DNA of 5,857 nucleotides. Origin: JAOTYV01 sp964469835. Lineage in GTDB: Bacteria; Pseudomonadota; Alphaproteobacteria; UBA8366. The stretch is taken from positions 1 to 5,857 of the forward strand of contig CAYYBI010000083.1 of assembly GCA_964469835.1 (NCBI GenBank). Direction: 5' to 3'. Made by a program: the position numbers and the translations under genes. Positions 1 through 5,857 of the stretch are shown here, piece after piece. The notes beneath the pieces are model-generated. The model was not told the origin of the DNA. It saw nothing but the letters and a program-made list of their open reading frames with translations, and made no database searches. Position 1 is the first letter of the stretch. Every line of letters starts with the position of its first letter.

Positions 1-885
1 GGCGGAGAACGCAACGACCGGGTGATCCAACGCCCGCAGCGCTTCCACATTGGCCGGTTTCGCGCGCTCCAGCCGGCGGTGCGTTTCTTCGATCACGTCA
101 CCGACCATACCGTCAATCAGCCGGCGCACCGATTCGTGGATCAGCCGGTGCGGCTCGATCGCCGGATAGCGCGTGCGAACTAAATCGAATGCCTTAGCCA
201 CATGCGGCACAGCCTCAAGCTGCTCCACGGTGAACGCGCCGGCGCGCAGGCCGTCATCCACGTCGTGATTGTCATAGGCAATATCATCCGCCAGCGCGGC
301 AAGCTGCGCCTCGGGTCCGGGATAGATGTCGAGCGCCAGATCGTGCGATCGGGTGTACTCCGCGACCGTCCGGGTCAACGGTTGATCCGCGCTGTGGGGG
401 CCGGTTAACGGCCCATTGTGCTTGACCAACCCCTCCAGGGTCTCCCAGGTCAGGTTCAACCCATCGAAATCGGCATAGCGTTGCTCCAGCCGCACCAGGA
501 TGCGAAGCGCATGATCATTATGATCGAACCCGCCATAGGGCTGCATCACCGCGTCCAGTGCTTCCTCCCCCGCATGACCGAAGGGCGTGTGGCCGAAGTC
601 ATGCGCCAGCGCCAGCGCCTCCGCCAAATCTTCGTTCAACGCCAGCGCCCGGGCCAATCCACGGGCGATTTGGGCAACTTCCAGGCTATGGGTCAGCCGC
701 GTCCGGAAATGGTCGCCGCCGGGTGAAATGAAGACCTGGGTCTTGTGCATGAGCCGGCGGAAGGCGGTGGAATGGACAATGCGATCACGGTCCCGCTGAA
801 AACAGCTCCGCGTCGGGCTCTCCGGCTCCGGGTACAGACGACCGCGACTTGCCGCCGGATCACTGGCATAGGGCGCATGGGCCAT
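1..885 (-). CDS. dgt: Deoxyguanosinetriphosphate triphosphohydrolase-like protein, 3' end cut by window edge
   Basis: HD-superfamily dNTP triphosphohydrolase, which removes triphosphate from dNTPs in the cytoplasm. The frame is open for 295 codons from ATG (complement 885-883) to base 1 with no stop, so the C-terminus is missing; family members are commonly about 380-400 residues. The N-terminus has the typical SPTRSCFQRDRDRIVHSTAF stretch (residues 23-42), then FRRLMHKTQVF. Metal and active-site motifs are intact: LTHSLEV with H66, LAHDFGHTPFGHAGEE with H95-D96, H99 and H104, and ADDIAYDNHD with D200/D201. The start is fixed because an in-frame TAG lies at 897-895, just upstream; a weak AGGT sits in front. 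It is transcribed divergently from the ErpA-like gene. Family assignment is firm. Whether dGTP is the true substrate is not shown, since bacterial type-2 homologues often act on several dNTPs. Confidence 0.95.
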   Translation of the reverse strand, partial: MAHAPYASDPAASRGRLYPEPESPTRSCFQRDRDRIVHSTAFRRLMHKTQVFISPGGDHFRTRLTHSLEVAQIARGLARALALNEDLAEALALAHDFGHTPFGHAGEEALDAVMQPYGGFDHNDHALRILVRLEQRYADFDGLNLTWETLEGLVKHNGPLTGPHSADQPLTRTVAEYTRSHDLALDIYPGPEAQLAALADDIAYDNHDVDDGLRAGAFTVEQLEAVPHVAKAFDLVRTRYPAIEPHRLIHESVRRLIDGMVGDVIEETHRRLERAKPANVEALRALDHPVVAFSA

Positions 886-946
886 GGCGGGAACCTATCG
901 GCCCCTGCCCGGCAAGGCAACGCCCCTATTCACACCCTGAGCGGCA

Positions 947-974
947 TTGACACGGGCGGATTAATTTCTATGTA
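947..974 (+). promoter_or_regulatory. Candidate sigma-70-type promoter for the ErpA-like gene
   Basis: A perfect TTGACA -35 hexamer lies at 947-952. After a 16-base spacer comes TATGTA at 969-974, a weak -10 match. Transcription would begin near 981, giving a leader of about 25 bases before the ATG at 1006. The region 961-998 is clearly more AT-rich than its surroundings. No comparably good promoter was found on the other strand for the divergent dgt gene. The -35 is convincing; the -10 is not. Confidence 0.45.
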
Positions 975-1005
975 ACTTCCACAGGATTCAGGGTAAAACC
1001 AAGCC

Positions 1006-1368
1006 ATGTCAGACATCTTCGCAACCGAGAAACCTGCCGGCGAACGCACCTTCATGGTCAGCGAAAACGCCACGAGGCGAATCGCCAAGCTGCTCGAGGA
1101 CGAGCCGCCCGGCGCCATGCTGCGTGTTACCGTGTCCGGCGGCGGCTGCTCCGGCTTCCAATACGGCTTTAAATTCGACGACCAGACTGGATCGGACGAC
1201 CATTTGTTCCAACAGGGCCCGGTTACCGTCTTGGTGGACGACGTCTCGCTCGACCTGCTCGCCGGCTCGCAGTTGGACTTCGTGGAAGACCTGATCGGCG
1301 CAGCCTTTCAGGTCAACAATCCGAATGCCACCTCCTCCTGCGGCTGCGGGGCGTCCTTTTCCGTCTAG
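1006..1368 (+). CDS. erpA: A-type iron-sulfur cluster carrier/insertion protein (ErpA/IscA/HesB family)
   Basis: Small cytoplasmic scaffold/carrier that passes Fe-S clusters to target apoproteins. The 120 residues match the family length with a short N-terminal tail. The HesB-like fold begins near residue 17 (MVSENATRRIAKLL), and all three cluster-ligating cysteines are present: C48 in SGGGCSGFQYGF and C112/C114 in the terminal SSCGCGASF. The GCSGFQYGF wording and the lack of other isc or suf genes nearby favour ErpA over IscA or SufA, but this is judgement. ATG 1006 has only a poorly spaced AGGG (990-993) upstream. A later in-frame ATG at 1054 would give a shorter protein starting at the domain, but it has no better RBS, so the longer start is kept. 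It is divergent from dgt and lies upstream of the amidohydrolase, separated by 236 bases. Confidence 0.93.
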   Translation: MSDIFATEKPAGERTFMVSENATRRIAKLLEDEPPGAMLRVTVSGGGCSGFQYGFKFDDQTGSDDHLFQQGPVTVLVDDVSLDLLAGSQLDFVEDLIGAAFQVNNPNATSSCGCGASFSV

Positions 1369-1461
1369 CGCCGCCCACCACCACCCATCGTGGTTTCAAG
1401 CGCCGGCGCCCCCTCTAAGGCCCTTCCGACGCCGTTCAAAATCAAAATTTCGACAACAGGC

Positions 1462-1485
1462 TGCCCTTGCCAAGCAGGGGCATTT
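1462..1485 (+). terminator. Hairpin with short T run, possible weak terminator after the ErpA-like gene
   Basis: Bases 1462-1470 (TGCCCTTGC) pair with 1474-1482 (GCAGGGGCA) around a 3-base CAA loop: nine pairs, one of them a T-G wobble, with five consecutive pairs at the base. TTT follows at 1483-1485, then GGG. It lies 94 bases past the ErpA-like stop and 120 bases before the amidohydrolase start. It could be a weak intrinsic terminator, or a leader structure of the downstream unit. The T run is too short for a confident terminator call. Confidence 0.4.
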
Positions 1486-1586
1486 GGGCCGATGCTTGTG
1501 CCCGGCCACCCGCACCGGTACGCCATCCAAGAATAGCCGGCACCGCGGCGCTGCCCATCGGATGACCACGACGCTTTCCCCGATCC

Positions 1587-1593
1587 AGGAGGA
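1587..1593 (+). promoter_or_regulatory. Strong Shine-Dalgarno site of the amidohydrolase gene
   Basis: AGGAGGA is the only full-consensus ribosome binding site seen in the window. It lies 11 bases before ATG 1605, slightly long but workable, and no alternative in-frame start codon exists between it and 1605, so it fixes that start. Such a strong site after a long gap supports the amidohydrolase being the first gene of its own translation unit. Confidence 0.75.
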
Positions 1594-1604
1594 CACCCGA
1601 AAAA

Positions 1605-3320
1605 ATGACTGATAGGACCACGCTCGTCATTCGCGGCGGAACCATTATCGATGGGTCCGGCGGCGATCCCTACGAAGCCGACCTGGCTGTCGCCGGCGAC
1701 CGCATAGCCGCGATCGGCAAGGAGCTGCCCAAGGGCGCGGAAGAGATCGATGCCCGCGGCAAAATCGTCACCCCTGGATTCATCGACCTCCACACCCATT
1801 ACGATGCGCAAGTGACCTGGAGCAACACGATCACGCCCTCCTCCTGGAACGGCGTCACTACCGTGATGATGGGCAATTGCGGAGTCGGTTTCGCGCCCTG
1901 CCTGCCCCATCAGCGGGACAAGCTGGTGAAGCTGATGGAAGGCGTCGAGGACATTCCCGAGGTCGTGCTGGCCGAAGGCTTGCCATGGAACTGGGAGACT
2001 TTCGAAGACTATCTCAATACGCTCGCGGTCCGGCACTACGACCTCGACGTGGCGGCGCAAGTGCCCCATGCGGCGCTTCGGGTCTATGTCATGGGTCAGC
2101 GCGGCGTCGACCGCGAGCCGGCAACGCCCGAGGACAGCGCGAAGATGGCACAGCTTGCGGCGGCAGGGATCAAGGCGGGGGCGCTCGGCTTTTCGACCTC
2201 GCGCACGCTCAACCACCAGACTTTGGCGGGCGAACCCATTCCCACTTTGCAGGCGGAGGAAGACGAACTCGCCACGATTGCGGACGCGATCCGCGAGACC
2301 GGCGCAGGCTGGATGCAAGTCATCTCCGATTTCGACGACTCCGACGCCGAATTCGCTATGCTCCGGCGCCTCGCCGAACGCTCCGGCCGGCCGCTTTCGA
2401 TTACCATCCTGCAGCGCGACGCCAATCCGGAATGGTGGCGCGGTATCATGGCCGACATTTCGAAAGCCAATGACGAGGGCGCGAGGATGCTGGGCCAGGT
2501 GCTGACCCGCCCGACCGGCGTGCTGCTGGGTTTCGAGATCTCGCAGAACCCGTTCGTCAACCGGCCGAGCTGGACCAAAATCGCCGACCTTCCCCTTGAT
2601 GAAAAATTGAAGATCCTGCGCCAGCCCGATTTCCGCGCGCAGCTTTTGTCGGAAACCAATCCCAATGCGAAACTGGCTTATCGCGTCAATCGCTGGGACC
2701 GCATTTTCCCCTTGGGCGACCCACCGGATTACGAGCCGGCGCCGGAACAGAGCGTCGCCGCGATGGCCGAGCGCGCGGGGCGCGACCCGGCGGAATTCAC
2801 GTACGACCTGCTGCTGGAAAACGACGGCAAGACGATCCTCTACCGTCCGCTCAGCAACTACACCTACTGCAATCTAGATACGGTACACGACATGATGTGC
2901 CATCCGAACACGCTGGTCGGTCTCGGTGACGGCGGCGCGCATGTGGGCGTGCTCTGCGATGCCAGCGCGATCAGCTACATGCTGACCCATTGGACGCGCG
3001 ACCGGACCCGCGGCAGCAAGGTTCCCCTGCCCTGGGCGATCAAACGGCTGACGCGCGACAACGCGGAAAGCATCGGGCTGCTGGACCGCGGCCTGCTCAA
3101 GGCCGGCCTCAAGGCGGACATCAACGTGATGGATTACGACCGGCTACGGGTGTCCAGCCCGGAAGTCGCGTACGACTTGCCGAGCGGTGGCCGGCGGCTG
3201 ATTCAGAAGACCGACGGATACGAAGCGACGGTGGTCGCCGGCGTGCCGGTCCAGCGCCACGGCGAAGCGACCGGCGCGTTGCCGGGCCGGCTGGTGCGGG
3301 GCGCGCAATCGACGGCATAG
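1605..3320 (+). CDS. Amidohydrolase, N-acyl-D-amino-acid deacylase (D-aminoacylase)-like, atypical metal site
   Basis: 571-residue member of the metal-dependent amidohydrolase superfamily. The N-terminal beta-sandwich strand LVIRGGTIIDGSGGDPYEAD (7-26) and the TIM-barrel entry GFIDLHTHYD (58-67) with the HxH pair H63/H65 are typical. C92 in GNCGVGFAP matches the bridging cysteine of D-aminoacylases, and D442 in GLGDGGAHVG matches the late barrel Asp. The C-terminal sandwich follows (GLLKAGLKADINVMDYDRL, then PSGG, then VVAGVPV). At the two places where D-aminoacylases carry further zinc-binding histidines, my motif alignment puts V239 (MQVISDFDD) and I268 (PLSITILQ), with no His between residues 205 and 427. 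It is longer than the roughly 480 residues of the classic enzymes. No signal peptide is seen, so it is likely cytoplasmic. A good RBS precedes it and 57 bases separate it from the halogenase, so co-transcription is probable. The fold is sure; the substrate is unknown and deacylase activity is unproven. Confidence 0.85.
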   Translation: MTDRTTLVIRGGTIIDGSGGDPYEADLAVAGDRIAAIGKELPKGAEEIDARGKIVTPGFIDLHTHYDAQVTWSNTITPSSWNGVTTVMMGNCGVGFAPCLPHQRDKLVKLMEGVEDIPEVVLAEGLPWNWETFEDYLNTLAVRHYDLDVAAQVPHAALRVYVMGQRGVDREPATPEDSAKMAQLAAAGIKAGALGFSTSRTLNHQTLAGEPIPTLQAEEDELATIADAIRETGAGWMQVISDFDDSDAEFAMLRRLAERSGRPLSITILQRDANPEWWRGIMADISKANDEGARMLGQVLTRPTGVLLGFEISQNPFVNRPSWTKIADLPLDEKLKILRQPDFRAQLLSETNPNAKLAYRVNRWDRIFPLGDPPDYEPAPEQSVAAMAERAGRDPAEFTYDLLLENDGKTILYRPLSNYTYCNLDTVHDMMCHPNTLVGLGDGGAHVGVLCDASAISYMLTHWTRDRTRGSKVPLPWAIKRLTRDNAESIGLLDRGLLKAGLKADINVMDYDRLRVSSPEVAYDLPSGGRRLIQKTDGYEATVVAGVPVQRHGEATGALPGRLVRGAQSTA

Positions 3321-3377
3321 ACCGAGGTCCTCAGTACCATCGACAACAACACTTGAATTGCGCGAGGATACCGGGCG

Positions 3378-4967
3378 ATGAGCGACCCCATCCGGCATAT
3401 CACCATCGTCGGCGGCGGTACGGCGGGCTGGATGTCGGCCGTCTATCTGGCGGTCCATCTCAACCGACGATCCCAGGTACCGCCGATCAAGATCACGCTC
3501 ATTGAATCGCCCAATGTGAAGACGGTCGGCGTCGGCGAGGCGACCGTGCCGTCGATGATGCAATGGCTGAAATTCATCGGCATCGATGAAGCGGAATTCA
3601 TCACCCGGTGCAACGCTTCCTTCAAGCTGGCGGTACGGTTCCGGCATTGGGACAATGACCCAAAAACGGGCAAGCCGCTGAGCTACATCAACCCGTTCGA
3701 CGGCATCGGCGACGATATCTGGGGCTTCAATCCCGCATATCATTTCCACAAATTCGGAGCGGAAGGCGACCGGACGCATTACGGGGAATACCAGTCGCCG
3801 ATGGGCGAATTGATCGACAACTACCGCGGTCCCCGGCTGATCGACAAGGGCAGCTACGAGCGGACGGTCAACTACGCCTATCACCTCGATGCCGGTCTTT
3901 TCGCTCAATTCCTGGCGGAAATCGGAACCGCTTGCGGTGTCGAGCATATCCGCGACGATGTGGTCGAAGTCCAGCTCGATGAGCAAGGCTTCGTGGATTC
4001 CTTGCAGCTGAAGGAAGGCGGGCGGCACCCGGTCGAGTTGGTAATCGATTGCACCGGCTTCCGCGGCGTGATTATCCAGCAGGCGCTTGGCGTCGAGTTC
4101 GAATCCTATGACAAATACCTGCTGAACGATCGGGCCTTGGCGGTCCAACTGCCACACCAGGATCCGACCATGCTGGAGCCGGTTACCACCAGCACCGCGC
4201 TCGGCGCCGGCTGGTCCTGGCGGGTGCCGCTCTATTCCCGCATCGGTACCGGCTATGTGTTTTCGAGCAAATTCCGCAGCGACGACGAAGCGGCCGAGGA
4301 GTTCCTGAAGCACCTCGGACCCGAGGGGAAGGGCGCCGAGCCGCGCGCCATCGGCATGCGCATCGGCCGCTCCAAGAAGGTCTGGGAGAAGAATTGCATC
4401 GCCATCGGCCTGTCGAGCGGGTTTATCGAACCGCTGGAATCGACCGCCATCTTCATGATCGACATGGCGCTGCAATGGTTGACCGATTATTTCCCGGACA
4501 AGAGTTACAGCCCTGCCCTGCAAAACCGCTTCAACAAGCGGATGGAAGAGCTGAACTACGAAATTCGCAATTTCATCGTGCTGCATTACTGCACGACGAA
4601 CCGGGACGACACAGCCTATTGGCGGGCGGCGAGCAACGACCTGCAGGTTCCGGATGCGTTGCAGGAAGACCTCGACGTCTTTCGCCATGCCTTGCCGGGC
4701 GGCGAGGAGATGGAACGCGGCCATCTGTTCAGCTACCTGACCTATGTTATTGTATTGTTCGGCAAGGGATATTTCGACAACGCGTCGTTCGGCGCGACCC
4801 ATCTCGTGTCCCAGGACGACTGGAACGGCTATCAGAAATGGCTCGGTGACCTGAAGGGCATGCTGGTCAAGAAGCTGCCGGATCACTACACCTTGTTGAA
4901 CAGTATCCGCGCGAGCGCCGGAGCGGCGCAGCGCGACATGGGCAACTCCGACGGCAATATCCTGTAG
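3378..4967 (+). CDS. Flavin-dependent halogenase, tryptophan halogenase family
   Basis: 529-residue soluble FADH2-dependent halogenase of the PrnA/RebH family, which uses O2 and halide to form HOX and halogenates an electron-rich aromatic. Visible motifs: the Rossmann GxGxxG at 12-17 (GGGTAGW), GVGEATVPS at 51-59, and K83 in NASFKLAVRF, equivalent to the catalytic lysine (K79 of PrnA). The halogenase signature WxWxxP occurs as W279-S-W281-R-V-P284, with Val where Ile is usual. GFIEPLEST at 348-356 carries E354, equivalent to the catalytic glutamate; the next residue is Ala where PrnA and RebH have Gly. GAGG at 3364-3367, 10 bases upstream, fits ATG 3378, allowing for its GAGGA core. The C-terminal region that forms the indole pocket in PrnA is not recognisably conserved, so tryptophan should not be assumed. 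Free indole, a peptide-bound residue or a phenol are possible. Halogenases of this family need a separate flavin reductase, and none is in view. Confidence 0.9.
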   Translation: MSDPIRHITIVGGGTAGWMSAVYLAVHLNRRSQVPPIKITLIESPNVKTVGVGEATVPSMMQWLKFIGIDEAEFITRCNASFKLAVRFRHWDNDPKTGKPLSYINPFDGIGDDIWGFNPAYHFHKFGAEGDRTHYGEYQSPMGELIDNYRGPRLIDKGSYERTVNYAYHLDAGLFAQFLAEIGTACGVEHIRDDVVEVQLDEQGFVDSLQLKEGGRHPVELVIDCTGFRGVIIQQALGVEFESYDKYLLNDRALAVQLPHQDPTMLEPVTTSTALGAGWSWRVPLYSRIGTGYVFSSKFRSDDEAAEEFLKHLGPEGKGAEPRAIGMRIGRSKKVWEKNCIAIGLSSGFIEPLESTAIFMIDMALQWLTDYFPDKSYSPALQNRFNKRMEELNYEIRNFIVLHYCTTNRDDTAYWRAASNDLQVPDALQEDLDVFRHALPGGEEMERGHLFSYLTYVIVLFGKGYFDNASFGATHLVSQDDWNGYQKWLGDLKGMLVKKLPDHYTLLNSIRASAGAAQRDMGNSDGNIL

Positions 4968-4977
4968 GCATGACGTC

Positions 4978-5754
4978 ATGAAAATCGCGACCTTCAACGT
5001 GAACTCCGTCAAGGCGCGCCTGCCGCGCGTGCTCGAATGGCTCGAGGACGCCCAGCCCGACGTGGCGCTGCTGCAGGAGATCAAGACCGAGAGCGACAGC
5101 TTCCCGGCACTGGAAATCCAGGCGCTCGGTTACGACATCGCGGTGCACGGTCAGAAGAGCTACAACGGCGTCGCCATCCTCTCCAAGCATCCCATGGAAG
5201 ACATCACCACCGGCCTGCCCGGCGGCGACGAGGACGATCAGGCGCGCTATATCGAGGCGACGATAAAGGGCGTCCGCGTCTGCGGAATCTATCTGCCGAA
5301 CGGCAACCCGGTGGACAGCGACAAGTATCCCTACAAGCTCGCCTGGATGGACCGGCTGATCGCGCATATCCGCGACACGCTGCTGCCGACCGAAATGCCG
5401 GTGGCGCTCGGCGGCGACTACAATTGCTGCCCGGGCGACGAAGACACCTACGATCCCGAAGGCTTCGCCGACGACGCGCTCTGCCTGCCGCAGACCCGCA
5501 GCCGTTTCCGCACCATGATCAACCTCGGCCTGACCGAGGCCTGGCGCGCGCTGCACAACGAGATCGGCTATTCCTACTGGGATTACCAGCGCGGCCGCTG
5601 GAACCGCGACGAAGGGCTGCGCATCGACCATTTCCTGCTGTCGCCGCAAGCCGCCGACCGGCTGATCGCCTGTGAGATCGACAAGACCCCGCGCGGCAAG
5701 GAAAAAGCCTCCGACCACACGCCGGTCTGGGTGGAGCTGTCGGAGGCGGAGTAG
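4978..5754 (+). CDS. xth: Exodeoxyribonuclease III (AP endonuclease, EEP family)
   Basis: Mg-dependent 3'-5' exonuclease and AP endonuclease of base-excision repair. The 258 residues compare with 268 in E. coli. The whole active site is readable: N7 (MKIATFNVNS), E34 (LLQEIK), Y105 (GIYLPNGNP), D147/N149 (GGDYN), D217 (RIDHFL) and D246-H247 (SDHTPVW). The segment after the catalytic Asn reads CCPGDED, an unusual Cys pair next to the active site but not at a catalytic position. ATG 4978 lies 10 bases past the halogenase TAG, with TAGG at 4965-4968 as a modest RBS overlapping that stop. ATG 4970 is out of frame. No promoter is evident in the 10-base gap, so expression probably depends on read-through from the halogenase or on a promoter inside it. 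It converges on a minus-strand fragment 10 bases past its stop. Confidence 0.96.
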   Translation: MKIATFNVNSVKARLPRVLEWLEDAQPDVALLQEIKTESDSFPALEIQALGYDIAVHGQKSYNGVAILSKHPMEDITTGLPGGDEDDQARYIEATIKGVRVCGIYLPNGNPVDSDKYPYKLAWMDRLIAHIRDTLLPTEMPVALGGDYNCCPGDEDTYDPEGFADDALCLPQTRSRFRTMINLGLTEAWRALHNEIGYSYWDYQRGRWNRDEGLRIDHFLLSPQAADRLIACEIDKTPRGKEKASDHTPVWVELSEAE

Positions 5755-5764
5755 CGGACCCTCG

Positions 5765-5857
5765 CTAAGCCGGGTTCGAGGACTGGCACATCCGCCAGAC
5801 ACCATCAGTGTGCTGCCAGTAGGCGCCGCAGGTGTACTCGCACTTATCGGCGCGCGA
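5765..5857 (-). CDS. C-terminal fragment of an unidentified Cys/Trp-bearing protein
   Basis: Reading in from the right edge on the minus strand, 30 sense codons end at TAG (complement 5767-5765). The peptide contains DKCEYTCGAYWQ, then GVWRMCQSS, ending in NPA. It has three cysteines (a CxxxC pair and one later) and two tryptophans, a composition that suggests a small disulfide- or metal-stabilised domain rather than random sequence. The gene converges on xth with a 10-base gap. The start and most of the protein lie outside the window, so no family can be named. Thirty open codons in GC-rich DNA can occur by chance, so the call is moderate. Confidence 0.45.
   Translation of the reverse strand, partial: SRADKCEYTCGAYWQHTDGVWRMCQSSNPA

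Larger units (their letters stand above)
1369..1604. other. 236-base gap between the ErpA-like gene and the amidohydrolase
   Basis: No convincing gene was found here on either strand. The left part is C-rich and of low complexity (1369-1435). An AT-richer patch lies at 1435-1452, directly before the hairpin at 1462-1482. No clear promoter hexamer pair could be assigned, although the gap must hold one if the amidohydrolase starts its own transcript. The right end carries the Shine-Dalgarno of the amidohydrolase. The perfect 10-base palindrome GCGCCGGCGC at 1400-1409 is probably a chance product of GC content. Confidence 0.6.

Noticed and set aside
418..726. Plus-strand frames within the dgt region
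   Set aside because: The minus-strand frame continues unbroken through this stretch and carries the HD-domain motifs, so these are shadows.
975..997. Imperfect dyad ACTTCC...GGGTAA before the ErpA-like gene, considered as an IscR-type operator
   Set aside because: The CC and GG half-sites are spaced about two bases too close and the inner conserved bases do not fit; no Fe-S regulator site can be claimed.
1325..1612. 95-codon plus-strand frame spanning the gap after the ErpA-like gene
   Set aside because: Low-complexity Pro/Ala/Arg-rich product, starts inside the ErpA-like gene in another frame, and no RBS or recognisable motif.
1365..2318. Open frame of 317 codons on the minus strand
   Set aside because: It is antisense to the 5' half of the amidohydrolase and the gap before it, with no recognisable domain and no credible start.
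4971..4978. Perfect 8-base palindrome TGACGTCA overlapping the xth start
   Set aside because: A single short palindrome formed by the gene junction; no second copy or known bacterial operator of this form was recognised.
3144..5084. Open frame of 646 codons on the minus strand opposite the halogenase
   Set aside because: It lies antisense to the halogenase and parts of the two flanking genes. The plus-strand frames carry clear family motifs and this one has none; long antisense frames are expected in GC-rich coding DNA.
5783..5798. CTGGC/GCCAG stem-loop after xth as a terminator
   Set aside because: Only five pairs, no T run on either side, and it lies inside the probable minus-strand coding fragment.
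4867..5805. Open frame of 312 codons on the minus strand
   Set aside because: It is antisense to xth, whose active site is complete on the plus strand; it is an artefact of codon bias.

Overview
The window reads as chromosomal DNA from a GC-rich alphaproteobacterium (roughly 60-65% GC in most genes). Lineage is inferred from gene style and from the dgt / erpA / xth grouping, which I recall as common in that class; no 16S or other marker is present, so genus cannot be given.

Layout, left to right: (1) bases 1-885, minus strand: 5' part of a dGTP triphosphohydrolase-like gene (dgt), running off the left edge. (2) A 120-base divergent intergenic region with a consensus -35 box for the rightward gene. 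(3) 1006-1368, plus: A-type Fe-S carrier of the ErpA/IscA family. (4) A 236-base gene-poor gap containing a 9-bp hairpin followed by a short T run, and a full AGGAGG Shine-Dalgarno. (5) 1605-3320, plus: amidohydrolase of the N-acyl-D-amino-acid deacylase (D-aminoacylase) superfamily. (6) 3378-4967, plus: flavin-dependent halogenase of the tryptophan halogenase family. (7) 4978-5754, plus: exodeoxyribonuclease III (xth), starting 10 bases after the halogenase stop. (8) 5765-5857, minus: the last 30 codons of an unidentified cysteine-bearing protein entering from the right edge.

The frame is housekeeping: nucleotide pool hygiene (dgt), Fe-S maturation (erpA) and base-excision repair (xth). Set between erpA and xth is a two-gene metabolic unit, amidohydrolase plus halogenase, which looks like an accessory insertion. 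The gap structure (hairpin, then strong RBS) suggests it starts a new transcription unit that reads on into xth. What the pair makes or degrades cannot be told from sequence. The most notable points are that the amidohydrolase keeps the HxH, Cys and Asp positions of the D-aminoacylase metal centre but seems to lack the two additional His ligands, and that it sits beside a halogenase with all recognisable catalytic motifs but no flavin reductase in view. No tRNA, rRNA, CRISPR array, insertion sequence or long repeat was seen.
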